From Cellulomonas timonensis (GTDB lineage: Bacteria > Actinomycetota > Actinomycetes > Actinomycetales > Cellulomonadaceae): a DNA stretch of 64,000 bases. The notes below the pieces were generated by a model. That model was not told the DNA's origin and did not search any database. It worked only from the letters and a program-made list of their open reading frames with translations. Positions 7,413 through 15,995 of the stretch are shown piece by piece (the stretch's first letter is position 1; the number at the start of each line of letters is the position of its first letter). The position numbers and the translations under genes are program-made. Location of the stretch: the NCBI RefSeq assembly GCF_900046455.1, contig NZ_FCOT01000011.1, positions 372,001-436,000 on the forward strand, given 5' to 3'.

Positions 7413-9518
7413 ATGACCGTGCGCGAGGCGCCCCCAGCCCCTGACACCGACCACCACCCCCGGGTCGGCGTCGGGGGGCGCCTCGCGCTGCTCGCGGGCA
7501 GCGGCGCGCTGCTCGCCGTCCTCGGCGTGTGGATGTCGGGCGCCGCGGTGCCCGGCTTCCTGCGGGACCCGGGCGCCGTGGTGCGCTGGGGGCTCCCCGT
7601 CGTCACCACGCTCACCGAGCTCGCCGGGTCGCTCACCCTCGGCGCCCTGGTCCTGGCCATCGGTGTGCTCCCGCGCCGGGCCGCGGCGGCGGAGGGGACG
7701 GCCTCGTCCCGCGCGATGCGCGACGGCGGCGGCGCGAGCCCTGTCGTGGGCGACGGCCACGCGCGCAGCCTGGTCCTCGCCGGGGTGTCCGCGGCCGTGT
7801 GGACGGTGCTGAGCATGGTCCACCTGGTGCTGACCTACGCCTCGGTGAGCGGTCGCCCGCCGGACTCGGCGACGTTCGGCGAGGAGCTCGGCGTCTTCGT
7901 CACGCAGATCGACCTGGGCCGCACGCTCATCCTGGTGACGACCCTCGCAGCGGTCGTCACGGCCCTCGCCCTACTGGTCGCGACCCCGACGGGCGCGGCC
8001 TGGACGGCGGTGCTCGTCGTCGTCGCGCTGTGGCAGCAGGCGCAGACCGGCCACGCCGCCGGATCGGCCAGCCACGACCTGGCCACCACGTCGATGTTCG
8101 TGCACCTGGTCGGAGCGGCGGTGTGGATCGGCGCCCTGGCGGCGCTGGCGGTGCTGCTGGGCCGGCTGGGCGCGGACCTGGGACCGGCGGTGGCCCGCTA
8201 CTCGGTGATCGCCGGCTGGTGCTTCGCGGCGGTCGCCGTGTCCGGGCTGGTCAACGCCGTGGTCCGGGTGGGCGGCCTGGACGGGATGGCGAGCCGCTAC
8301 GGCGTGCTGGTCATCGTCAAGGCGGTGCTGTTCGGCGCCCTGGGGCTGCTGGGGTTGTGGCACCGGCGCCGCGTCATCCCGGCGCTGGCCGGCGCCGACA
8401 CCCGGGGGGCCGGCGTGCGGCTGTTCTGGCGCCTCGTCGCCGTCGAGCTCGCCGTGATGGGCGCCGTCTCCGGGGTGGCCGCCGCGCTCGGCTCGACGTC
8501 GCCGCCGGTGCCGGACGAGCCGATCGGCGACCCGACGCCCGCGGAGATCGTCACCGGCCACGCGCTGCCGCCCGAGCCGACGCCTTTGCGCTGGCTCACC
8601 GAGTGGCGCTGGGACCTCATGTTCGCCTTCGCCGCCGTCGCCGGGATCGTCGTGTACCTGGCCTGGGTGCGACGCCTGCGCAAGCGCGGGGACTCATGGC
8701 CGATGAGCCGCACTGTCATGTGGGTGGCCGGGCTGGTCATCTTCTTCTGGACGACGTCCGGCGGCCCCGCCATGTACGGCCATGTGCTGTTCAGCGCGCA
8801 CATGGTGCAGCACATGATCCTGGCGATGGTCATCCCGATCCTGCTGGCGCTCGCGGCGCCGGTGACGCTGGCGCTGCGGGCGCTGCCGTCCCGGTCGGTG
8901 TCGCTGCGCGGGGACGCGTCGCGAGGCCCTCGCGAGTGGATCCTGGTGCTGGTGCACAGCCGGCTCGGCCAGTTCTTCGCGAACCCGATCGTCGCGGCCG
9001 TGAACTTTGCCGGGTCGATGATCGTCTTCTACTACACCAACGCGTTCGAGTGGGCCCTGACCAGCAGCGTCGGGCACATCGTCATGGTGGTGCACTTCTC
9101 GCTCGCCGGGTACCTGTTCGCGAACGGCCTGATCGGCGTGGACCCCGGCCCCAAGCGCCCGCCGTACCCGCAGCGCATCCTGGTGCTGTTCGGCACGATG
9201 GCCTTCCACGCGTTCTTCGGGGTGACGCTCCTCAACGGGGAGTCGCTGCTCGTGGCCGACTACTTCGGGCTGCTGGGCCGCGAGTGGGGCCCGTCCGCGA
9301 TCGCCGACCAGCAGAAGGGCGGCGGCGTGGCGTGGGGCATCGGCGAGCTGCCGACCTTGGCGTTGGCCGTCGGCGTCGCCGTGTCCTGGGCGCGTGACGA
9401 CGAGCGGGTCGCGCGTCGCCGTGACCGGCGGGTGGACCGTGACGGGGACGTCGAGATGGACGAGTACAACGCGATGCTGGCCCGGATGTCCGATCGCGAC
9501 GGCGCCGCGCCACACTGA
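7413..9518 (+). CDS. CopD copper-import domain fused to CtaG-type cytochrome oxidase assembly protein
   Basis: The 701-residue polytopic membrane protein has an N-terminal CopD half (about residues 1-360). This half includes GHAAGSASHDLATTSMFVH and VHLVGAAVWIGAL, with conserved His residues. The C-terminal Caa3_CtaG half (about 390-680) contains MYGHVLFSAHMVQHMIL and VVHFSLAGYLF. CopD moves copper across the membrane; CtaG proteins help insert copper into cytochrome oxidase. The fusion is common in actinobacteria and links import directly to oxidase assembly. It ends the copper operon, 4 bp after copC. Direction of transport and the recipient oxidase are inferred from the families. Confidence 0.92.
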   Translation: MTVREAPPAPDTDHHPRVGVGGRLALLAGSGALLAVLGVWMSGAAVPGFLRDPGAVVRWGLPVVTTLTELAGSLTLGALVLAIGVLPRRAAAAEGTASSRAMRDGGGASPVVGDGHARSLVLAGVSAAVWTVLSMVHLVLTYASVSGRPPDSATFGEELGVFVTQIDLGRTLILVTTLAAVVTALALLVATPTGAAWTAVLVVVALWQQAQTGHAAGSASHDLATTSMFVHLVGAAVWIGALAALAVLLGRLGADLGPAVARYSVIAGWCFAAVAVSGLVNAVVRVGGLDGMASRYGVLVIVKAVLFGALGLLGLWHRRRVIPALAGADTRGAGVRLFWRLVAVELAVMGAVSGVAAALGSTSPPVPDEPIGDPTPAEIVTGHALPPEPTPLRWLTEWRWDLMFAFAAVAGIVVYLAWVRRLRKRGDSWPMSRTVMWVAGLVIFFWTTSGGPAMYGHVLFSAHMVQHMILAMVIPILLALAAPVTLALRALPSRSVSLRGDASRGPREWILVLVHSRLGQFFANPIVAAVNFAGSMIVFYYTNAFEWALTSSVGHIVMVVHFSLAGYLFANGLIGVDPGPKRPPYPQRILVLFGTMAFHAFFGVTLLNGESLLVADYFGLLGREWGPSAIADQQKGGGVAWGIGELPTLALAVGVAVSWARDDERVARRRDRRVDRDGDVEMDEYNAMLARMSDRDGAAPH

Positions 9519-9578
9519 TCTGCGCGTCGTCGGCGGACCGTGCTCCCGTGCGGGGCGCCCGCGTGATAGGACGGACGC

Positions 9579-11678
9579 GTGACCCAGACGCCGCAGCCTC
9601 CCACGCCGTTCCACGACCTCGAGCAGTACATCGCCCTGCCGCGGATCTCCGGTCTGACGTTGTCGAAGGACGGCGCCCGCCTCGTGACGGCCGTCGCGAC
9701 GCTCGACGCGAAGCGCACGAAGTACGTGACGGCGTTGTGGGAGGTCGACCCCGCGGGGCAGAAGCCCGCGCGTCGCCTGACCCGCAGCGCCAAGGGGGAG
9801 TCCAGCGCCGCGTTCACGCCGTCGGGCGCCCTGCTGTTCACCTCGGCCCGCCCGGACCCGGAGCCCCGCGAGGGCGCTGACGACGAGCCGGCGCCCGCGC
9901 TGTGGCTGCTGCCCGCCGATGGCGCCGCGGCGCGGGTGATCGCCGCCCGCGGCGCCGGGCTGGGCGGCGTGCGTGTCGCCGCCGGCGCCCCGATCGTCAT
10001 GGTCGGCTCGGAGGTGCTGCCGCGCGCTGCGGACGCCGCCGACGACGAGCGGCTGCGCAAGGGCCGCAAGGACAAGAAGGTCGCGGCCATCCTGCACACG
10101 TCCTACCCGGTGCGGTACTGGGACCACGACTTGGGCCCCGCGACGCCGCACCTGTTCACCGCGCCGCTCGATGCCGACGTCACCGAGCCGGTGGCCGGGG
10201 CGCCGGACCCGCGCCTGGCGCTGGCGGACGCGACGCCGGGCGCCGGGGACGCGCTGATCGAGCAGGCCAGCGACCTGTCGCCCGACGGCCGCACGATCGT
10301 CACCGGCTGGAGCCTGCCGATCGCACGTGGCGCCCGGCGGGCCCACCTCGAGGCGGTGGACGTCGCGACCCAGGAGCGCCGCACCCTCGTCGCGGACGAG
10401 GGCGCCGACCTCGGCGACCCGGTGATCTCGCCCGATGGGCGGCTGGTGGCGTATATCCGCGAGACGCTCTCCACCCCGCACAGCGCCCCCCGCGTCGAGC
10501 TGTGGGTGGTGGGCCTCGACGGCAGCGGAGCCCGCCGCATCGCCGCCGACTGGGACCGGTGGGCGCACAGCCCCGTGTGGGCCCCCGACTCCGCCGCGCT
10601 GCTGGTCACGGCCGACGACGACGGCCGCGGGCCGATCTTCCGCATCGACCTGGCCAAGGACGCGGTCACCCGTGTGACCAGCGACGACGCGGTGTTCACC
10701 GATGTGCAGGTGAGCCCCGACGGGCGGACGCTGTACGCGCTGCGCAGCTCCTACCTGGCGCCCGCGCACCCCGTGCGCCTGGACCTGGCGGCGGCCGTCG
10801 CCTCCGGCTCGCCGGTTCCGGCCACCGAGCTCCGCGCCCCCGCGCCGGCGCCCGCGCTGCCCGGCACGCTCACCGAGGTCGTCGCCACCGCCGAGGACGG
10901 CCAGCGCGTGCGGTCCTGGCTCGCGCTGCCCGAGGGCGCCTCGGCCGCGAGCCCGGCGCCGCTGCTGCTGTGGATCCACGGCGGCCCGCTCGGCTCCTGG
11001 AACACCTGGTCGTGGCGCTGGAACCCGTGGCTGCTCGTGGCCCAGGGGTACGCGGTGCTGCTGCCGGACCCGGCACTGTCCACCGGCTACGGCCAGGAGT
11101 TCATCGAGCGCGGCTGGGGCTCGTGGGGTGACGCGCCGTTCGCCGACCTGATGGCCGCCACCGACGCCGCCGTCGCCCGGCCCGACATCGACGAGACCCG
11201 CACCGCCGCGATGGGCGGGTCGTTCGGCGGGTACATGGCCAACTGGGTCGCCGGGCACACCGACCGCTTCGACGCGATCGTCACGCACGCGAGCCTGTGG
11301 GCGCTGGACCAGTTCGGCCCGACGACGGACGCGGCCTACTACTGGGAGCGGGAGATGACGGACGAGATGGCCCTGGCCAACTCCCCGCACCTCTTCGTGG
11401 AGAAGATCGTCACCCCGATGCTCGTCATCCACGGGGACCGGGACTACCGCGTCCCGATCGGCGAGGGGCTGCGGCTCTGGTACGAGCTCAACGCGCGCTC
11501 GGGCCTGCCCGCCGACGAGGAGGGCCGCACCCCGCACCAGTTCCTGTACTTCCCGGATGAGAACCACTGGGTCCTCGCGCCGCAGAACTCCATCGTCTGG
11601 TACCAGGTGATCGAGGCGTTCCTCGCGCAGCACGTGCTTGACCAGGAGCCGCCCGCGCTGCCGGAGGTGCTGGGCTGA
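9579..11678 (+). CDS. S9 family serine peptidase (acylaminoacyl/prolyl oligopeptidase type)
   Basis: The 699-residue protein has no signal peptide. It has an N-terminal beta-propeller-like region (to about residue 420) with several SPDGR turns, then an alpha/beta hydrolase domain. Catalytic Ser is in GGSFGGYMA, Asp in HGDRDYRVP and His in PDENHWV. Such enzymes cut short peptides in the cytoplasm. The GTG start is 6 bp after TAGGAC (9567-9572), so the mRNA is probably leaderless. The TGA overlaps the ATG of the next hydrolase, so both peptidase-like enzymes are produced together, perhaps for use of imported peptides. Confidence 0.9.
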   Translation: MTQTPQPPTPFHDLEQYIALPRISGLTLSKDGARLVTAVATLDAKRTKYVTALWEVDPAGQKPARRLTRSAKGESSAAFTPSGALLFTSARPDPEPREGADDEPAPALWLLPADGAAARVIAARGAGLGGVRVAAGAPIVMVGSEVLPRAADAADDERLRKGRKDKKVAAILHTSYPVRYWDHDLGPATPHLFTAPLDADVTEPVAGAPDPRLALADATPGAGDALIEQASDLSPDGRTIVTGWSLPIARGARRAHLEAVDVATQERRTLVADEGADLGDPVISPDGRLVAYIRETLSTPHSAPRVELWVVGLDGSGARRIAADWDRWAHSPVWAPDSAALLVTADDDGRGPIFRIDLAKDAVTRVTSDDAVFTDVQVSPDGRTLYALRSSYLAPAHPVRLDLAAAVASGSPVPATELRAPAPAPALPGTLTEVVATAEDGQRVRSWLALPEGASAASPAPLLLWIHGGPLGSWNTWSWRWNPWLLVAQGYAVLLPDPALSTGYGQEFIERGWGSWGDAPFADLMAATDAAVARPDIDETRTAAMGGSFGGYMANWVAGHTDRFDAIVTHASLWALDQFGPTTDAAYYWEREMTDEMALANSPHLFVEKIVTPMLVIHGDRDYRVPIGEGLRLWYELNARSGLPADEEGRTPHQFLYFPDENHWVLAPQNSIVWYQVIEAFLAQHVLDQEPPALPEVLG

Positions 11679-12976
11679 TGGCCGACGAGTACCGCGTCCC
11701 CGGGCTCGTGGTGCGCGAGCACCGCGTGAGCGTGCCGGTGGACTGGTCCGCGCCCGAGCGCTTCGGGTCGATCGAAGTGTTCGCCCGGGAGCTCGTCGAC
11801 CCCGCGAAGGCCGGCGACGACCTGCCGCTGCTGCTCTTCCTGCAGGGCGGCCCCGGGGGTCAGGGCCCGCGCCCGCTGGGCGGCGGTTGGTGGGGGACGG
11901 CGCTGCAGACCCACCGGGTGGTGCTGCTCGACCAGCGCGGCACCGGCCGCTCGTCGCGTGTGGACGGTCGCGCCATCGCGGCCTTCGACGACCCGCGCCA
12001 GGCCGCCGACTACCTGTCGTGCTTCCGGGGCGACGCGATCGTCGCCGACGCCGAGCACCTGCGCGCCACCGTCTACGGCGGGCGGCGGTGGGCCACCCTC
12101 GGCCAGTCCTACGGCGGGTTCCTCACCCTGGCCTACCTGTCCCGCCACCCGCAGGCGCTGACCTCCTGCTACGTGACGGGCGGGCTGCCGGGCATCACGG
12201 CCACCGCCCAGGACGTGTACCGGGCCACCTACCCGCTGCAGGCACAGCGCAACGCCGAGCTCGCGCGCCGCTACCCGGCCGACGTGGCGGCCCTGGGCCG
12301 GCTCGCCGACCGGCTCTCCGCCGAGGACGTGCGCCTGCCGAACGGCGACCTGTTCACCACCGAGCGGCTGCAGACCCTGGGGATGCCGCTGGGCATGAGC
12401 ACCGGGGCGGACGCGCTGCACTGGCTGCTCGACACCGCCTTCGTGGACGAGGCCGCCGCCGAGCCGTCCGCCGCCTTCCTCGCGGCCGTCGCGCACCAGA
12501 CCGGCTTCGACGACAACCCGCTGTACGCGGTGCTGCAGGAGGTCATCTACCACCAGGGCCACGTCGAGCCCGGCTGGGCCGCGCAGGCCGAGCAGGATCG
12601 CTGGCGGCAGTTCGACACCACCGCGCGCCCGCTGCACCTCACGGGTGAGGCGATCTTCCCGTGGATGTATGAGCAGGTCAGCGCTCTGCGGCCGTTCCAG
12701 GACGTCGCCGAGGAGCTCGCCAGCCGCACCGAGTGGCCCCGGCTGTACGACGTCGACCGGCTGGCCGCCAACGAGGTGCCTGTCGCCGCCGTGCAGTACT
12801 ACGACGACCCCTACGTGGACCTCGGGCTGGCGCTGGGCACAGCCGACCGCGTCGGCAACGCGCAGGTGTGGATCACCAACGAGTACCTGCACGACGGCCT
12901 GCGCGTCGCTGGGGACGTCATCCTGCCCCGCCTGATGGACCTCGCCTCCGGACGCTGGACGGTCACGGGGCGCTGA
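11678..12976 (+). CDS. Alpha/beta hydrolase, proline iminopeptidase-like (S33)
   Basis: The 432-residue cytoplasmic hydrolase has the oxyanion motif FLQGGPGGQ, a strand ending LLDQRGTGRS and the nucleophile elbow GQSYGGF. The terminal His is probably in NEYLHDGLR. These are marks of prolyl aminopeptidases, which release N-terminal proline or other residues from short peptides. A helical cap of about 180 residues separates the nucleophile from the last strands. Start and stop overlap with the S9 peptidase (TGATG) show translational coupling. The exact substrate specificity is not readable. Confidence 0.87.
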   Translation: MADEYRVPGLVVREHRVSVPVDWSAPERFGSIEVFARELVDPAKAGDDLPLLLFLQGGPGGQGPRPLGGGWWGTALQTHRVVLLDQRGTGRSSRVDGRAIAAFDDPRQAADYLSCFRGDAIVADAEHLRATVYGGRRWATLGQSYGGFLTLAYLSRHPQALTSCYVTGGLPGITATAQDVYRATYPLQAQRNAELARRYPADVAALGRLADRLSAEDVRLPNGDLFTTERLQTLGMPLGMSTGADALHWLLDTAFVDEAAAEPSAAFLAAVAHQTGFDDNPLYAVLQEVIYHQGHVEPGWAAQAEQDRWRQFDTTARPLHLTGEAIFPWMYEQVSALRPFQDVAEELASRTEWPRLYDVDRLAANEVPVAAVQYYDDPYVDLGLALGTADRVGNAQVWITNEYLHDGLRVAGDVILPRLMDLASGRWTVTGR

Positions 12977-12994
12977 GGTCACAAGGCGCTGAGG

Positions 12995-13735
12995 TCAAGG
13001 TGCGCTGAGCTCGCGGGCTCGGCGGAAGACGTCGTCGAGCATCTGCGGGGTCAGCCGGCCGGTGAAGGTGTTCTGCTGGCTGACGTGGAACGACCCGAGG
13101 AGGGTCAGCGCCTGCCCGTCTGGCCCCGTCAGCGGCGCCTCCGCGCCATGCGCGAACCGGGGCCGCGGTCGGGGCACCTGCCATCCCTGCTCGCCGAGGG
13201 TCGCCAGCATCGCCTGCCAGGCGAAGCCGCCGAGCGCCACCACGACGCTGGGCTGGATCAGGCGCAGCTCGCGGGTGAGCCACGGCGCGCAGGTGCGGCG
13301 CTCGTCGGGCGTGGGGGCGTTGTCCGGCGGGGCGCAGTGCACGGGCGCAGTGAGCCGCAGGCCGGTGAGCACCAGGCCGTCATCGGCCCGCACGGACGTG
13401 GGCTGCGACGCGTAGCCCGCGCGGTGCAGCGACGCGATCAGGAAGTCCCCGGACTTGTCGCCGGTGAACATGCGGCCCGTGCGGTTGCCACCGTGCGCGG
13501 CGGGCGCGAGGCCCACCACGAGCACCTGCGCGTGCGGGTCCCCGAGGCCCGGCACCGGCCGCGCCCAGTACTCCTCGCCGCGGAACGACGCGCGCGGCGC
13601 GGCGGCGACGGCCTCCCGCCACGCGACGAGCCGAGGGCAGGCCCGGCACTCGACGAGCATGCCGTCCAGCTCGTCCACCGTGCCGGCCGAGGCGGCGACC
13701 AGGGGGTACGCCGGGTCGTCCGGCACACGCGTCAC
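12995..13735 (-). CDS. Uracil-DNA glycosylase, family 5 (UdgB)
   Basis: The 246-residue protein shows the family 5 motif GLAPAAHGGNRTGRMFTGD (about 75-93) and the C-terminal motif GSFHVSQQNTFTGRLT with His217. Cys30, Cys33, Cys134 and Cys149 are placed to bind the 4Fe-4S cluster of this family. UdgB removes uracil and other deaminated bases from DNA in base excision repair, which is of particular use in a high-GC genome. It starts at a GTG 4 bp after the stop of the Sua5-like gene, so the two form a minus-strand operon. Confidence 0.92.
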   Translation of the reverse strand: MTRVPDDPAYPLVAASAGTVDELDGMLVECRACPRLVAWREAVAAAPRASFRGEEYWARPVPGLGDPHAQVLVVGLAPAAHGGNRTGRMFTGDKSGDFLIASLHRAGYASQPTSVRADDGLVLTGLRLTAPVHCAPPDNAPTPDERRTCAPWLTRELRLIQPSVVVALGGFAWQAMLATLGEQGWQVPRPRPRFAHGAEAPLTGPDGQALTLLGSFHVSQQNTFTGRLTPQMLDDVFRRARELSAP

Positions 13736-13739
13736 CGGC

Positions 13740-14360
13740 TCACTCGAAACGGCTGGGGTCGCCGGCGCCCACGCGCACGACCTCCGGGTATCCCTCGGAC
13801 CAGTCGATGACGGTGGTGGGCTCGGTGCCGCAGTCCCCGGCGTCGATCACCGCGTCCACCAGGTGGTCGAGCTCCTCCTTGACCTGCCAGCCGTCGGTCA
13901 GCGGCTGCTCCTCGCCGGGCAGCAGCAGCGTGCTGGACAGCAGCGGCTCGCCCAACTCGCGCAGCAGCGCCTGCACCACCCGGTGGTCGGGGATGCGCAC
14001 CCCGACGGTCCGCTTCTTGGGGTGCGCGAGCCGCTTCGGCACCTCCTTGGTCGCCGGCAGGATGAACGTGTACGGCCCGGGCGTGGCGGCCTTGATGGCC
14101 CGGAACGCTGCGTTGTCGAGCTGCACCAGCTGCCCGAGCTGCGTGAAGTCGGAGCACACCAGCGTGAAGTGGTGCTTCTCGTCGAGGTGGCGGATCTGGC
14201 GGATGCGGTCCGCCGCGGCGTGATCGTCCATCCGGGCGCCCAGCGCGTAGCAGGAGTCCGTGGGGTAGGCGATCAGCGCGTCGTCGCGCAGCATCTGCAC
14301 TGCCTGGGCGATGGTGCGCGGCTGGGGGTCGTGGGGGTGGACGTCGAGGTACCGGGCCAT
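13740..14360 (-). CDS. Sua5/YciO/YrdC/YwlC family protein (threonylcarbamoyl-AMP synthase-like)
   Basis: The 206-residue protein has the family opening LIAYPTDSCYALG, then KHHFTLVCSD, ATPGPYTFILPAT and TVGVRIPDH. The family makes threonylcarbamoyl-AMP for the t6A modification of tRNAs reading ANN codons. Its length and lack of the extra Sua5 domain suit the YciO branch, whose role is less settled than that of YrdC/TsaC. Another copy probably serves essential t6A synthesis. The uracil-DNA glycosylase gene follows directly on the same strand. Confidence 0.88.
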   Translation of the reverse strand: MARYLDVHPHDPQPRTIAQAVQMLRDDALIAYPTDSCYALGARMDDHAAADRIRQIRHLDEKHHFTLVCSDFTQLGQLVQLDNAAFRAIKAATPGPYTFILPATKEVPKRLAHPKKRTVGVRIPDHRVVQALLRELGEPLLSSTLLLPGEEQPLTDGWQVKEELDHLVDAVIDAGDCGTEPTTVIDWSEGYPEVVRVGAGDPSRFE

Positions 14361-14490
14361 GGGTTGAGACTAGGCCCGCAGGCTGGAGTCGGCGCCCGAC
14401 GATCCCGCTCGCCGCGCGGAACCGGACAACCCGCGCCAGACTCGTGGCTGCCCGGGCGGCCCCCCGCCCGGCCCGACGGGAGGAGTGACC

Positions 14491-14715
14491 ATGGGAATCG
14501 GTGGCGGCATAGGCCTCATCGTGCTCGGCGCGATCCTGGCGTTCGGCGTGCAGGACGGCATCAGCGGTGTCGACCTCACGGCGATCGGGTACATCTGCAT
14601 GGGTGGTGGCCTGCTGGCCATCATCATCGCGCTGGTGCTCAACGCCCAGCGCAGCAACACCACGCACCGCGAGGTCATCGAACGGCACGACGACACCCGC
14701 CCGCCCGTCTACTGA
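14491..14715 (+). CDS. Small two-helix membrane protein (DUF6458-like)
   Basis: This 74-residue protein begins MGIGGGIGLIVLGAILAFGV and has a second hydrophobic segment (IGYICMGGGLLAIIIALVL), then a polar C-terminal tail. GGAGG is 7 bp before the ATG; a GTG at 14485 is less well spaced. The pattern of a Gly-rich first helix, a GVDL turn and a second helix is typical of a small family widespread in actinobacteria. Its function is not known. It is divergent from the Sua5-like gene and convergent with the AA10 gene. Confidence 0.8.
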   Translation: MGIGGGIGLIVLGAILAFGVQDGISGVDLTAIGYICMGGGLLAIIIALVLNAQRSNTTHREVIERHDDTRPPVY

Positions 14716-15556
14716 CGGACCCGGCGACCCCTTTCCGGCGAGCGCCGCATGGCCGGGCCGCCCCCCGCGCCAGGTGGGGGGGGCGCACAGCACCGCCGGC
14801 GGGGAGGCGGTCGAGGGGCCGGGGGGACTGCCCACGGGGGACGGAGGGAACGTGCCGGGGGGGCGGGGGGCGGCGCCCCGGGAGGTGGGGGGGGGAGCAG
14901 TTGTAGAAGGCCTCCGGGCTGTCGGAGCGCTGCCAGATCGAGTAGATGATGTGCCGCCCCGACTTGTTCGGGAGCTTGGCCTGCCAGTAGTACTCGGCGC
15001 CCTGCGGGCCGCCCTCGCGCAGCGGCGGGTTGGTCACCTCGTCGAACGGGGCCGCCTCCAGGTCGCTCCACTTCAGCGGCTGGCTGGGGTTCCACCCGTC
15101 CTTGGTGACGTACTGCGACCAGGTGCCCGGGTGCCGTGCCCACGCGTTGTACTGCATCGTGATGGTCGAGCCGGACTGCAGCGTGGTGGTCGGCCAGTCG
15201 GTGCCGCCCTTGCGGGCGCCGCTGAACGAGGCGAGCGGGCCGCAGAGGTTGCCGTCCGGGATGATCGTGCGGTGCTGGCCGCCGGCGTTGCTCAGCAGGT
15301 TCCCGAACCAGTTGTAGAACGGGTAGTTGCCGTTCTCGGCGAGCATGTTCACGCAGGCGGGGTTGGTCGGGTTCAGCCCGCCGCCCACCCCGTTCTCGAT
15401 GCCGTTGACGTAGCACGCGTAGGTGCGCGTGGCGGGGTAGGTGAGGCCACCGTGCGCGAGCGCCGGTGACGAGGGCAGGGCGACCAGCAGCGCCGCGGCC
15501 AAGGCCGTCGTCGCTGCCGCGGCGATGCGCCGCGTGAGCCTTCGGGCAGGGGACAT
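14675..15556 (-). CDS. AA10 lytic polysaccharide monooxygenase, 3' end abnormal
   Basis: The ATG at 15556 has GAGGAG upstream. A signal peptide of 34 residues ends at ALA, and the mature chain begins with His (HGGLTYPATRTYACYVNG). With the His of YNAWARHPGTW this forms the copper histidine brace. The catalytic domain continues to WQRSDSPEAFYNCS and stops being recognisable at about 14894. Beyond that the frame reads Pro/Arg-rich nonsense through a nearly pure G/C stretch and ends inside the neighbouring gene. The usual end of the domain (SDVVF) and any linker or binding module are missing. The enzyme oxidatively cleaves crystalline cellulose or chitin outside the cell. The 3' end looks mis-sequenced or collapsed. 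Confidence 0.82.
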   Translation of the reverse strand: MSPARRLTRRIAAAATTALAAALLVALPSSPALAHGGLTYPATRTYACYVNGIENGVGGGLNPTNPACVNMLAENGNYPFYNWFGNLLSNAGGQHRTIIPDGNLCGPLASFSGARKGGTDWPTTTLQSGSTITMQYNAWARHPGTWSQYVTKDGWNPSQPLKWSDLEAAPFDEVTNPPLREGGPQGAEYYWQAKLPNKSGRHIIYSIWQRSDSPEAFYNCSPPHLPGRRPPPPRHVPSVPRGQSPRPLDRLPAGGAVRPPHLARGAARPCGARRKGVAGSVSRRAGGCRRAVR

Positions 15557-15750
15557 GCGGGCTCCTCGAGTGGATCGGCCGGTGGCCCGGGCGCGGGCGC
15601 CGGGATGGAGGGTGCGGTCCGCTGGCGCCCGGATCCGGTCCATGCCGGCCGGCCACCCTCCCGGTCCAGCGTCGTCGCAGGTCCAGGAGGCGCGGAGCGT
15701 GCGGGTTGCCGTCCCAGGGTCGATGGGCCCCGTCGGCGCGTCAACGAGCC

Positions 15751-15760
15751 GAAACGCTTC
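15751..15760. promoter_or_regulatory. Possible LacI-type operator upstream of AA10 gene
   Basis: GAAACGCTTC is an imperfect palindrome of the GAAnCG type bound by many LacI repressors, about 200 bp before the AA10 start. The remaining 15557-15995 gap shows no convincing ORF; it should hold the divergent promoters of the AA10 and protease genes. The operator is weak evidence only. Confidence 0.2.
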
Positions 15761-15995
15761 ATCTCGCATCGGGCGACGGCGCGCCTGCAGGTGTGCGTCT
15801 CTCATGCCCAGCTCGTGCGAATCTCCCGGCCATTGAGCGCGTGCCGCTCTGGGGCATGTCGGCGCCGCAGGGAACACTGGGGGGCTCGACCGGACGAAAC
15901 CCTCATCGGGGCAGGGAACGGGCATCGGCGGACAGTGCGGCGCCGGGCCTGCCGGGCGCGGAGCGAACGCACGGAGGCACGGTCAAGGGGGGCCA

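Noticed and set aside
8694-11633. 979-codon minus-strand frame opposite CopD-CtaG and the S9 peptidase
   Set aside because: Composition is almost only Arg, Gly, Ala, His, Val and Asp, as produced by reading a GC-rich gene backwards; the plus-strand genes have complete catalytic motifs.
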